Source of the DNA: Methylobacterium sp.
GTDB lineage: Bacteria; Pseudomonadota; Alphaproteobacteria; Rhizobiales; Beijerinckiaceae
Assembly: GCA_021154065.1 (NCBI GenBank)
Contig: JAJKJG010000062.1
Span: 1-7,727, forward strand
Reading direction: 5' to 3'
DNA length: 7,727 nucleotides
Shown here: positions 1-6,156 of the stretch, in pieces
How the letters are laid out: every line of letters starts with the position of its first letter
How positions within the stretch are numbered: position 1 is the first letter of the stretch
Made by a program: the position numbers and the translations under genes
The notes under the pieces: generated by a model
What the model saw: the letters and a program-made list of their open reading frames with translations, nothing else
The model's database searches: none
What the model was told of the DNA's origin: nothing

Positions 1-371
1 ATGCGGATTTCGACGCGAGCCCGTCCGGAGCGCGGCCCGAGGTGGAACACGGCGACGTTCGGCTGCGGGTTCTTCTCGTTGAAGACGGCGATCGTCTTGA
101 CATGATCGGCGGCGCTCATCGGGCTCTCGACGGCGACGGTTAGGGTGACGGAATTGCCGTTCTCGACGAGCGCCGGGATCTCGAGCTTGACGCGCCCGTC
201 GCGGATCGCGGCTTCGCCGGCGAACTCGCGGATCGCCGCCTCCATCGTCTCCGGCACGGCCGCGCGGGCGGGGCGGATCGCAACGACGGACAGGCAGCCG
301 GCGGCCGGGAGGGCGGCCGCGGCCGCGAGAAGATCGCGTCGACTGGGTCTGCGGCGGCAGGCGCGGTTCAT
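1..371 (-). CDS. soxY: SoxY, thiosulfate oxidation sulfur-carrier subunit (partial, C-terminus outside window)
   Basis: SoxY is half of the periplasmic SoxYZ carrier, which holds sulfur intermediates on a cysteine of a C-terminal swinging arm during thiosulfate oxidation. The window contains the first 123 residues. The N-terminus has a twin-arginine signal (SRRDLL at residues 10-15, then an Ala/Leu-rich stretch and a likely cleavage after ARA near residue 37). The mature part has typical SoxY text: KLEIPALVENGNSV (62-75), SPMSAADHVK (83-92), FNEKNPQPNVAVFHLGPR (97-114). The Gly/Cys arm and stop lie beyond the left edge, so the active cysteine cannot be checked. The ATG at 371 lies 10 nt after the soxX stop, with a GAG-type ribosome site just upstream, so soxX and soxY are very probably cotranscribed. 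By the usual order soxZ should follow outside the window. The family call is firm. Confidence 0.93.
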   Translation of the reverse strand, partial: MNRACRRRPSRRDLLAAAAALPAAGCLSVVAIRPARAAVPETMEAAIREFAGEAAIRDGRVKLEIPALVENGNSVTLTVAVESPMSAADHVKTIAVFNEKNPQPNVAVFHLGPRSGRARVEIR

Positions 372-381
372 CGTCTCGGGC

Positions 382-828
382 TCATTCTCTGAGCGTCGTC
401 AGGTAGGCGACCACGTCCTCGATCTGCTCTGCGGTCAACACCGGCTTGCCGCGAAAGTTCGCGGCGACGCGGGCGAGGCCGTCGGTCCGGTAATAGGGCG
501 GCATGATCGTGGCGCTGTTCAGGCGGCTCGCGTCGACGATGCGCAGGCGCAGCTGGCCCTCCGTCGAGCGCGAGCCGGCGCCGGCGAGGCTCGGCGCGAG
601 GTCGCCCTGGAAGCGCTCCTCCGGGAACGGGCCGGAATGGCACAGCAGGCAGAGGCCGACCTGGCGGCTCGCGACGATCGCCCGCCCGCGAACCGGGTCG
701 CCGGGCGCTCCGGCGAGACTTTGCGGGATCGCGTCGTCGACGATCGCGAACGGGCGCAGCTGCGCCTGCGCCGCGCCCGCACAGAGGATCGCGGCAAGGC
801 CGGCGGCGATCGCGACGCGCACAGGCAC
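382..828 (-). CDS. soxX: SoxX, monohaem cytochrome c of the SoxAX complex
   Basis: With SoxA, SoxX forms the periplasmic cytochrome that couples thiosulfate oxidatively to the SoxY cysteine. From the GTG at 828 the product is 148 residues, usual for a short SoxX. A Sec signal ([21 protein letters not shown]) would be cut near residue 22. The haem site is CLLCH at 60-64. The distal ligand is probably Met109 within [11 protein letters not shown], close to the characteristic SoxX MPxYYR motif, and the C-terminus ([17 protein letters not shown]) is the last cytochrome c helix. The frame is open back to an ATG at 879, but that adds 17 arginine-rich residues before the signal and overlaps fccB, so it is disfavoured. 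An AGGA lies just upstream of two GTG codons (828 and 822); both are plausible starts, and 822 has the better spacing (8 nt). The gap from fccB is 4 nt. No soxA is visible, and soxY follows directly. Confidence 0.9.
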   Translation of the reverse strand: MPVRVAIAAGLAAILCAGAAQAQLRPFAIVDDAIPQSLAGAPGDPVRGRAIVASRQVGLCLLCHSGPFPEERFQGDLAPSLAGAGSRSTEGQLRLRIVDASRLNSATIMPPYYRTDGLARVAANFRGKPVLTAEQIEDVVAYLTTLRE

Positions 829-832
829 GGTC

Positions 833-2101
833 CTACCCGAAGACCTCGTTGGTGATGGTCTTGAACCACGCCTCGGCATAGGTCGCCTCGAGCGAGCGGA
901 ACGAGCGCGGCGCGTCGGCCGGGCTGACGCCGCCGGCGCCTTCGACGTCGGCCAAGACGCCGTTCGCGGGCCTGTACACGCCGGCGACCGAGATGCCGTA
1001 ATCGGGCGCGACGAGGCTGTAGCAGGTGTTGATGAGCTTCGGCTCGGCCGGCGTCGCGCCCTTGAGCAGGGCGGCGATCGCGGCGGCGCAGACCTTGGCC
1101 TGGGCGTTGGCCGTGAACGCCGATTTCGGCATCGCGCCGGCGATCGAGGCGTCGCCGATGACGTGGATGTTCGGCTGCAGCTTCGATTCGAAGCTCGTCG
1201 GATCGACCGGGCACCAGCCGGTGCGGTCGGCGGCGCCGGCCGCCTCGGCGATACGCCCGGCGCGCTGCGGCGGGATGACGTTCGCGACCGCCGCCTGGTG
1301 TCGGCCGAAATCGGTGACGAAGGTCTTGGTCGCGGGCTCGACCGCCGTGACCTTGCCGCCGGCCGACAGCGACACCCATTCGAGGTTCGGATAGAGCTCC
1401 TTCCAGGCGGCCTGGAACAGGCGCTGCTTCGAGAACGCGTCCTTGGCGTCGAGGACGATCAGCTTGGCGCGCGGCTTCTTGGTCTTGAGGAAATGGGCGA
1501 TGAGGCTCGCGCGCTCATAAGGGCCGGGCGGGCAGCGGAAGGGGTTCGCCGGCGCCGAGATGACGACCGTGCCGCCATCCTCCATGGCTTCGAGCTGGCG
1601 GCGGAGGAGCAGCGTCTGCGGGCCGGCCTTCCAGGCATGCGGCATCGCCTCCACGGCGTCTTCGGTGTAGCCGGCGAGCGCGTCGAAGCGGAGATCGATG
1701 CCGGGCGCGAGCACGAGGCGGTCGTAGGCGAGCTTCGCGCCGTCGCCGAGCGTGATCTCGCGCCGGTGGGGATCGACCGCGGTCGCCGGCTGGATCGCGA
1801 CCTCGACGCCGTCCTTGCGCACGCCGTCGTAGCCGAACTGCTGCTCGGCGAGGTCGCGCAGGCCGGCGATGACGCCGTTGCTGAACGGGCAGGCCGTGAA
1901 GGTCGGGCTCGCCTCGACGAGCGTCACGGAGGCATCCGGCAGGTTGCGTTTCACGGCGCGGGCGCAGGTCGCGCCGGCAAAGCCGCCGCCGACCACGACG
2001 ACCCGCGGCGCCGCCTGACCGAGGCTCCGGCGGGGGAGAAGCGGGACCGCGGCGGTGGCGCCGAGAGCTTTGAGGAGGGTGCGGCGGTCGGGCTGGCGCA
2101 T
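833..2101 (-). CDS. fccB: Sulfide dehydrogenase flavoprotein subunit (flavocytochrome c, FccB/SoxF type)
   Basis: FccB oxidises sulfide in the periplasm with FAD and passes electrons to the cytochrome subunit. From the ATG at 2101 it has 422 residues, near the size of the Allochromatium vinosum precursor. Visible features are a twin-arginine signal ([10 protein letters not shown], 5-14), the FAD-binding [13 protein letters not shown] (34-46), Cys71 in FTACPFSN at the place of the covalent FAD-linking cysteine, Cys190 ([12 protein letters not shown]) and Cys360 (LINTCYS) matching the redox disulfide pair, GWCPVD (295-300), VIGDASI (314-320), and a C-terminus ending in the expected DxxFG-like NEVFG. 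All key cysteines are kept, so it should be active. The start is uncertain. The ATG at 2101 has no good ribosome site; an in-frame TTG at 2116 has a GGAG 7 nt upstream, and an ATG at 2131 lies inside the upstream repeat. It follows fccA by 184 nt and precedes soxX by 4 nt. Confidence 0.94.
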   Translation of the reverse strand: MRQPDRRTLLKALGATAAVPLLPRRSLGQAAPRVVVVGGGFAGATCARAVKRNLPDASVTLVEASPTFTACPFSNGVIAGLRDLAEQQFGYDGVRKDGVEVAIQPATAVDPHRREITLGDGAKLAYDRLVLAPGIDLRFDALAGYTEDAVEAMPHAWKAGPQTLLLRRQLEAMEDGGTVVISAPANPFRCPPGPYERASLIAHFLKTKKPRAKLIVLDAKDAFSKQRLFQAAWKELYPNLEWVSLSAGGKVTAVEPATKTFVTDFGRHQAAVANVIPPQRAGRIAEAAGAADRTGWCPVDPTSFESKLQPNIHVIGDASIAGAMPKSAFTANAQAKVCAAAIAALLKGATPAEPKLINTCYSLVAPDYGISVAGVYRPANGVLADVEGAGGVSPADAPRSFRSLEATYAEAWFKTITNEVFG

Positions 2102-2113
2102 ACTGTGGAAGGT

Positions 2114-2128
2114 CAACAAAACTCTCCT
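2114..2128 (-). promoter_or_regulatory. Candidate ribosome-binding site with TTG start for fccB
   Basis: On the minus strand AGGAGAG (2128-2122) is followed after 7 nt (counted from GGAG) by an in-frame TTG at 2116-2114. This would give fccB five extra residues (an initiator, then TFHS) before the ATG at 2101, and the twin-arginine signal would remain intact. The ATG at 2101 has no purine-rich site at normal distance. The AGGA overlaps the outer end of the palindromic repeat, so the repeat may have supplied the ribosome site. This is inference from spacing only. Confidence 0.45.
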
Positions 2129-2255
2129 CATGCTGAGGTGCGACCCCGGGCTCGACCCGGGGGAGCCTCGAAGCACGCACCGGCGGTCGGGCGCGGCATC
2201 GGCGGCGTTGCGTCCTTCGAGGCTCGGCCTTCGGCCTCGCACCTCAGGATGAGGA
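2125..2255. repeat. Four-stem palindromic interspersed repeat of rhizobial type
   Basis: A 131-bp imperfect palindrome fills most of the fccA-fccB gap. The outer arms 2125-2143 and 2237-2255 pair over 19 bp with one mismatch (CTCATSCTGAGGTGCGA core). The inner arms 2163-2178 and 2210-2225 pair over 16 bp with one mismatch (GAGCCTCGAAGSACGC core). Each shoulder between outer and inner arm is itself a hairpin: CCCCGGG-CTCGA-CCCGGGG at 2144-2162 and GGCC-TTC-GGCC at 2226-2236. The apical loop is about 31 nt (2179-2209). The minus-strand reading encodes the meaningless [15 protein letters not shown], which I recall as a frequent spurious ORF product in Bradyrhizobium-like genomes, so this looks like a copy of a dispersed non-coding element. 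The fold is seen directly; family membership is from memory and no second copy lies in the window. Confidence 0.85.
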
Positions 2256-2285
2256 CGTGGGAGTGCGGCCCCGACATTCTGGCTC

Positions 2286-2576
2286 CTAGCGTTGGGCGGC
2301 GAGCCAGGCCGCAATGGCCCGGGTCTCGTCGTCCGAGAAGCCCTTGGCGATGCGGTCCATCACGGTCGCCGCGCGTTGGCCGGAGCGGAACTCCTGCATG
2401 GCCTGCACGATCTCGGGCGCCGGGCGGCCGTCGATGGGAACCACCGGCGAGCCGAGCCGCGCCGGCGCATGGCAGCCGGAGCACGCCGCCGCGCCGGGCG
2501 GCACGGGTGCTTGCGCCGACGCCGATGCCGACAAGCCGACGAGAATTGCCGCTAGCGAGGCGCGACGCGCCATCAT
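2286..2576 (-). CDS. fccA: Monohaem cytochrome c, sulfide dehydrogenase cytochrome subunit (FccA-like)
   Basis: A 96-residue secreted cytochrome c. The Sec signal [23 protein letters not shown] is followed by one haem motif, CSGCH at 32-36. The likely distal ligand is Met73, in [22 protein letters not shown], which is the text I associate with the cytochrome subunit of flavocytochrome c sulfide dehydrogenase. One haem in about 75 mature residues resembles the small Chlorobium-type FccA rather than the dihaem Allochromatium form. AGGA lies 7 nt before the first of two adjacent ATGs (2576 and 2573), so both starts are possible. fccB lies downstream, and the role inferred is to take electrons from FccB-bound FAD and pass them to a periplasmic carrier or oxidase. 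It also lies directly after the molybdenum hydroxylase genes, so it could equally accept electrons from IorAB. Sure of cytochrome c; fairly sure of FccA. Confidence 0.85.
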   Translation of the reverse strand: MMARRASLAAILVGLSASASAQAPVPPGAAACSGCHAPARLGSPVVPIDGRPAPEIVQAMQEFRSGQRAATVMDRIAKGFSDDETRAIAAWLAAQR

Positions 2577-2597
2577 GGGGGCGTCCTGAACGGGGAG

Positions 2598-2627
2598 GGC
2601 GCGCGGCGAGTGTCGCCGCCGCGCGTC
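2598..2627 (-). other. GC-rich intercistronic hairpin between iorB and fccA
   Basis: A perfect 9-bp inverted repeat, CGCGCGGCG (2600-2608) and CGCCGCGCG (2617-2625), encloses an 8-nt loop; one wobble and one further pair may extend it to 2598/2627. It begins about 10 nt after the iorB stop and ends about 20 nt before the fccA start. No T-run follows on the transcribed strand, so it is not a standard intrinsic terminator. In an mRNA it could act as a 3' stabiliser or processing point that uncouples iorAB from fcc/sox levels. The fold is seen; the role is inference. Confidence 0.5.
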
Positions 2628-2637
2628 ATCCGGGAGA

Positions 2638-4821
2638 TCATGCCCTGCCGAGGTCGTGGTTCTTGAGCGGCAGGTTGCGGATGCGCTTGCCGGTCGCGGC
2701 GAAGATCGCGTTGAGCACCGCCGGCGCCGCGACCGCGATCGTCGGCTCGCCGACGCCGCCCCAGAAGCCGCCGGAGGGAACCGCGTGGGCCTCGACCTGC
2801 GGCATCTCGTTGATGCGCATGACGTTGTAAGTGTCGAAGTTCTCCTGCTCGATGCGGCCGCCCTTGACGGTGCACTCGCCGTAGAGCGCCGCCGAGAGGC
2901 CGTAGACGAAAGAGCCTTCAACCTGACGCGCGACCTGCTCGGGATTGACCACGTGGCCCGGATCGGTTGCCGCGACGATGCGGTGGATCTTCAGCTGGCC
3001 CTTGTCGTCGAGCGAGACCTCGGCGGCGCCGGCGACGTAGCTGCCGTAGCCCATGGTCTGGGCGAGGCCGCGGAACACGCCTTTCGCCGCCGGCTTGCCC
3101 CAGCCGACGCCCTCCGCCACGGTGTTGAGGACCGCGAGGTGCTTCGGGTGGTTCGCCATCAGCTTGCGCCGGAACTCGAGCGGATCCTGGCCCGCCGCAT
3201 GGGCGATCTCGTCGATGAAGCACTCGAGATAAAGCGCGTTCTGGTTCAGGTTGACGCCGCGCCAGAAGCCGGGCGGCACCGGCGGGTTGCGCATTGCGTG
3301 GTCGATCAGCACGTTCGGAACTGTGTACCCGATCGCCGCCTCCGGCCCCGACGGGTTGAGGCCCTGGAAGACGATCGGGTCCTTGCCGTTCTGCAGCCCT
3401 TCCGGGCGCACCGCGGCCTGGATCGACTGGCCGGAGATGCGCATGTGCAGCGCCGTCAGGTTGCCCTTGTCATCGAGGCCGCCGACGAGCTTGCACTGCG
3501 TCACGGGGTGGTAGGCCCCGTGCATCATGTCTTCCTCGCGGGTCCAGATCAGCTTGATCGGCGTGCCCGGCATCTGCTTGGCGATCGCGACCGCCTGGCG
3601 GACGTAATCGTGGAAGGCGCCGCGCCGGCCGAAGCCGCCGCCGAGATGGATCTTATGCACGTCGACCTTGGCGATCGGCAGCCCGGATGCCTCGGTCGCG
3701 GCGGCGAGCGCCGCCTCGCCGTTCTGGGTCGGCGTCCAGACCTCGCATTTGTCGGGCGTCCATAGGGCCGTGGCGTTCATCGGCTCCATGGTGGCGTGGT
3801 TCTGGTAGGGGTAGCTGTAGACCGCCTCGACCTTCTTCGCGGCGGTCGCGAGCGCGCCCTTGGCATCGCCGGCCTGGTTGCCGACGAAGACGTTGTCCGT
3901 GGCGTCGAGCCCTTCCTTCAGCCACTGGGCGATGCCGTCGCTCGAGAGCTTTGCGTTCGGACCCTCGTCCCAGACGATCGGCAGCGCGTCGAGCGCGGTC
4001 TTTGCCCGCCACCAGGTGTCGGCGACGACGGCGACGGCGGAATCGCCGACCTGCACCACCTTCTTGACGCCCGGCATGCCCTGCACCTTGGCGGCGTCGA
4101 AGGACTTCACCTTGCCGCCGAAGACCGGGCAGTCCTTGATCGAGGCGTTGAGCATGCCCGGGAGCTTGAGGTCGGTGCCGTAGATCTGCTTGCCGGTAAG
4201 CTTCTCGGCTGTGTCGAGGCGAGCGAGCGGCTTGCCGGCGATCGTCCAGTCCTTCGGGTCCTTGAGCTTGATGTCCTTCGGCGGCTCGAGCTTGCCGGCC
4301 GCTTCCGCGACCTTGCCGTAGGTGGTCGTGCGTCCGGACGGCGTATGGGTGACGACGCTCTTTGCGGCCTTGCATTCGGAGGCCGGCACGCCCCAGGCGT
4401 TCGCCGCCGCCTGGATCAGCATCTCGCGCGCCGCCGCGCCGCCCTTGCGGACGTACTCGTTCGACTCGCGGATGCCGCGGCTGCCGCCGGTCGAGTAGCT
4501 CTGCCAGACGCGGTTGCGGGCGAGGTTCTGGCCGGGCGTCGGATATTCGGTCGTGACCTTCGACCAGTCGCCCTCGAGCTCCTCGACGACGAGCTGGGCG
4601 AGGCCGGTGAGCGTGCCCTGTCCCATCTCGGAGCGCGCGATGCGCACGACGATCGTGTCGTCGGGGCGGATCACCACCCAGGCGTTGAGCTCGGGGGCCA
4701 TGGCTCCCTGCGCGGCGGCGTTGCCGGCGAACGGGACATGGAAGCCGAGCGACAGCCCGGCGGTCGCGGCGGTCGAGCCGGCGAGGAACTTGCGGCGCGA
4801 GACCTGTAGCGCTGTCGTCAT
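2638..4821 (-). CDS. iorB: Molybdopterin-binding subunit of a xanthine dehydrogenase-family hydroxylase (IorB type)
   Basis: Large catalytic subunit of a periplasmic molybdenum hydroxylase, named after isoquinoline 1-oxidoreductase beta subunit. The product has 727 residues, the usual size. It starts with a twin-arginine signal (VSRRKFLAG, 7-15), so it is exported folded with cofactor. Family marks include [20 protein letters not shown] (62-81), [14 protein letters not shown] (107-120), cofactor-contact [19 protein letters not shown] (392-410), [20 protein letters not shown] (516-535), [13 protein letters not shown] (618-630) and [13 protein letters not shown] (688-700), where Glu692 is the expected catalytic base. 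The ATG at 4821 has GGGAGG 5-6 nt upstream; an upstream ATG at 4869 would overlap iorA and lacks the signal at the N-terminus. It lies 13 nt after iorA. Substrate is unknown: this family also includes enzymes acting on aldehydes and N-heterocycles. The neighbouring sulfur genes do not identify it. Confidence 0.92.
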   Translation of the reverse strand: MTTALQVSRRKFLAGSTAATAGLSLGFHVPFAGNAAAQGAMAPELNAWVVIRPDDTIVVRIARSEMGQGTLTGLAQLVVEELEGDWSKVTTEYPTPGQNLARNRVWQSYSTGGSRGIRESNEYVRKGGAAAREMLIQAAANAWGVPASECKAAKSVVTHTPSGRTTTYGKVAEAAGKLEPPKDIKLKDPKDWTIAGKPLARLDTAEKLTGKQIYGTDLKLPGMLNASIKDCPVFGGKVKSFDAAKVQGMPGVKKVVQVGDSAVAVVADTWWRAKTALDALPIVWDEGPNAKLSSDGIAQWLKEGLDATDNVFVGNQAGDAKGALATAAKKVEAVYSYPYQNHATMEPMNATALWTPDKCEVWTPTQNGEAALAAATEASGLPIAKVDVHKIHLGGGFGRRGAFHDYVRQAVAIAKQMPGTPIKLIWTREEDMMHGAYHPVTQCKLVGGLDDKGNLTALHMRISGQSIQAAVRPEGLQNGKDPIVFQGLNPSGPEAAIGYTVPNVLIDHAMRNPPVPPGFWRGVNLNQNALYLECFIDEIAHAAGQDPLEFRRKLMANHPKHLAVLNTVAEGVGWGKPAAKGVFRGLAQTMGYGSYVAGAAEVSLDDKGQLKIHRIVAATDPGHVVNPEQVARQVEGSFVYGLSAALYGECTVKGGRIEQENFDTYNVMRINEMPQVEAHAVPSGGFWGGVGEPTIAVAAPAVLNAIFAATGKRIRNLPLKNHDLGRA

Positions 4822-4834
4822 GATGGCCTCCCGA

Positions 4835-5302
4835 TCAACCGCGCCGCATCTCGCCGCCCTCGGCGGCAAGCTTGATCCCGGCGCGGACGCGGTTGTAGGT
4901 GCCGCAACGGCAGATGTTCGTGATCTCCGCGTCGATGTCGGCGTCGGTCGGCTTCGGCGTCCTGGCGAGAAGCGCCGCCGAGGCCATGATCATGCCGACC
5001 TGGCAATAGCCGCATTGCGGCACGTCGAGCGCGAGCCAGGCCTTCTGCACCGGATGCTGCCCGTCCGGCGACAGGCCCTCGATGGTGACGATCTTCTGGC
5101 TCTCGGAGACGGCGCTCACCGGCAGCGAGCAGGAGCGCGTCGCGGCGCCGTCGATATGGACCGTGCAGGCGCCGCACTGGGCAATGCCGCAGCCGTACTT
5201 CGTGCCGGTCATGCCGAGCTGCTCCCGGATCACCCACAGCAGCGGCGTGTCGGGCTCGACCTCCACCGTGTGGACGGTGCCGTTGACATTGAGCTTGGCC
5301 AT
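4835..5302 (-). CDS. iorA: 2Fe-2S subunit of the molybdenum hydroxylase (IorA type)
   Basis: Small electron-transfer subunit partnering IorB, 155 residues, normal length. The N-terminal plant-type ferredoxin domain binds one 2Fe-2S cluster with Cys38, 43, 46 and 58 ([17 protein letters not shown] and RSC). The C-terminal helical domain binds the second with Cys97, 100, 131 and 133 ([21 protein letters not shown]). All eight ligands are present. There is no signal peptide; in this family it is exported bound to the Tat-bearing large subunit. The start ATG at 5302 has AGGAG 7 nt upstream. The frame is open back to 5404, but that extension is arginine-rich, unlike the family, and is rejected. 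It is the first gene of the leftward cluster, so the promoter should lie in 5303-5488. There is no FAD subunit nearby, as expected for the IorAB type, which gives electrons to a cytochrome or other carrier. Confidence 0.94.
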   Translation of the reverse strand: MAKLNVNGTVHTVEVEPDTPLLWVIREQLGMTGTKYGCGIAQCGACTVHIDGAATRSCSLPVSAVSESQKIVTIEGLSPDGQHPVQKAWLALDVPQCGYCQVGMIMASAALLARTPKPTDADIDAEITNICRCGTYNRVRAGIKLAAEGGEMRRG

Positions 5303-5488
5303 ACGTCTGCTCCTCGCGAAGGGGGGCTCCTGCAACCCTATGCGGCGGAGTTGTAGCGCCGGCGGCGAGCGCCGTCTTTCAAATTCGCGCGAGATTGGCG
5401 GCACCCGAGGGGTCGGCTCCTGCCCCGGTTTCGCCTCATACCGCTCTTACGGCCACGTTAGCGGGACCCCCCGGCAGGAGCTTCACAG
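5303..5488. promoter_or_regulatory. Divergent intergenic region between iorA and the DUF992 gene
   Basis: These 186 bp separate two genes reading outward, so promoters for both should be here. The only near-consensus hexamer I found is TTGAAA on the minus strand (5382-5377), but the matching -10 candidates (GCTACA or TACAAC) sit 19-21 bp away, so I do not call it a promoter. The word GGCTCCTGC recurs at 5325-5333 and 5415-5423, and its inverse GGCAGGAGC at 5473-5481 contains the ribosome site of the DUF992 gene. No clear operator palindrome was found. Confidence 0.5.
5416..5481 (+). promoter_or_regulatory. Inverted repeat able to mask the DUF992 ribosome-binding site
   Basis: GCTCCTGCC at 5416-5424 is exactly complementary to GGCAGGAGC at 5473-5481, with a 48-nt interval. 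The right arm contains the AGGAG (5476-5480) that lies 8 nt before the ATG at 5489. If transcription begins upstream of 5416, the pairing would cover the ribosome site. Nine pairs across a long loop could also be chance in GC-rich DNA; the transcript start is unknown. Confidence 0.3.
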
Positions 5489-6004
5489 ATGGCATTTCGC
5501 AGGTTGATCATGGCGGGCGCAGCGGCGCTTCTCGGCCTCGTCGCGGGCGCGCCGGCGCAGGCGCAGAACACGCAGGTCGGGCTCCTGCAATGCGACGTGT
5601 CGGGCGGCGTCGGGCTGATCATCACCTCGCAGAAGGAACTCATCTGCAACTTCCGCAACTCGCGCGGCGAGTACGAGGTCTACACCGGCGCGATCCGCAA
5701 GTTCGGCCTCGACATCGGCGCGACGGCCGGCGGGACGATGGCCTGGAGCGTGCTCGCGCCGAGCGGCCGCATCTCCCGCGGCGCGCTCGCCGGCGTTTAT
5801 GCCGGCGCGACGGCCGAGGCGACCGTCGTCGGCGGCGTCGGGGCGAACGTCCTCGTCGGCGGCTCGGACCGCTCGATCGCCCTGCAGCCGCTCTCGGTCA
5901 CCGGGCAGGCCGGCCTCAACCTCGCGGTCGGCGTCGCCGACCTGATCCTCGTCGCGGCGCCGCCGCCGATGGATCCGCCGCCGCGCGGCCGCCGCCGCGG
6001 CTGA
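5489..6004 (+). CDS. Secreted DUF992 domain protein
   Basis: A 171-residue exported protein of unknown function. A Sec signal (MAFRRLIMAGAAALLGLVAGAPAQA) is probably cut after residue 25. The mature part matches DUF992 as I know it, with VGLLQCDVSGGVGLIITSQ (30-48), Cys53 in ELICNF, YTGAIRKFGLDIGATAGG (65-82), ALAGVYAGATAEATVVGG (99-116), GANVLVGGSDRSIALQPLSV (118-137) and GQAGLNLAVGVADLIL (139-154). Cys35 and Cys53 may form a disulfide. The Gly/Ala-rich alternating pattern suggests a beta-rich fold, perhaps linked to the envelope, but this is inference. After residue 155 comes a Pro/Arg tail (APPPMDPPPRGRRRG) where the family usually stops. The ATG at 5489 has AGGAG 8 nt upstream. It appears monocistronic: a terminator begins 22 nt after the stop. 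Its closeness to the divergent sulfur cluster need not mean a shared function. Confidence 0.88.
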   Translation: MAFRRLIMAGAAALLGLVAGAPAQAQNTQVGLLQCDVSGGVGLIITSQKELICNFRNSRGEYEVYTGAIRKFGLDIGATAGGTMAWSVLAPSGRISRGALAGVYAGATAEATVVGGVGANVLVGGSDRSIALQPLSVTGQAGLNLAVGVADLILVAAPPPMDPPPRGRRRG

Positions 6005-6026
6005 GGCGCGCACAAGTCCTTTCATG

Positions 6027-6052
6027 CGGCCGGGCCAACGCCCGGCCGTTTT
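6027..6052 (+). terminator. Intrinsic terminator after the DUF992 gene
   Basis: A perfect 9-bp stem, CGGCCGGGC (6027-6035) and GCCCGGCCG (6040-6048), with a CAAC loop is followed at once by TTTT (6049-6052). It sits 22 nt after the DUF992 stop and before the separate ribosome site of the next gene, so it should separate the two plus-strand genes. Confidence 0.85.
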
Positions 6053-6156
6053 GCATTTCGGCGCGGTTTGCGGGGGCTTGCCATCGCGGCGGGAGAGGCA
6101 GAGCATTCCCGATCGAGCGCTCGCGAGAAGGCGCCGGAGCGAGAGGAGGAATGATC
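6053..6156 (+). promoter_or_regulatory. Leader region of the EF-G-like gene, with strong ribosome site
   Basis: About 100 bp between the terminator and the GTPase gene, which should hold its promoter. A TTGCCA at 6078-6083 could be a -35 element, but no convincing -10 follows. A perfect 10-bp palindrome CGAGCGCTCG lies at 6114-6123. GGAGG at 6145-6149 is 7 nt before the ATG at 6157 and only 1 nt before the ATG at 6151, which decides in favour of 6157 as the start. Confidence 0.5.

Noticed and set aside
2102..2314. N-terminal extension of fccB to an ATG at 2314 (71 residues)
   Set aside because: The added text is translation of the palindromic repeat ([15 protein letters not shown]) and would place the twin-arginine signal inside the protein.
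503..2830. A 775-codon plus-strand open frame spanning soxX, fccB, the repeat and fccA
   Set aside because: It is antisense to genes with intact family motifs, has arginine- and alanine-rich text with no recognisable domain, and crosses a non-coding repeat. It is a product of high GC content.
3796..4809. A 337-codon plus-strand open frame opposite iorB
   Set aside because: No domain or signal is recognisable and IorB on the other strand is complete with all motifs.
5352..5382. Sigma-70-like promoter for iorA (TTGAAA with GCTACA or TACAAC)
   Set aside because: Spacing of 19-21 bp is too long and the -10 match is weak; left as a remark only.
5303..5404. N-terminal extension of iorA to an ATG at 5404
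   Set aside because: The ATG at 5302 has a good ribosome site and begins exactly where the ferredoxin domain starts; the extension is unlike the family.
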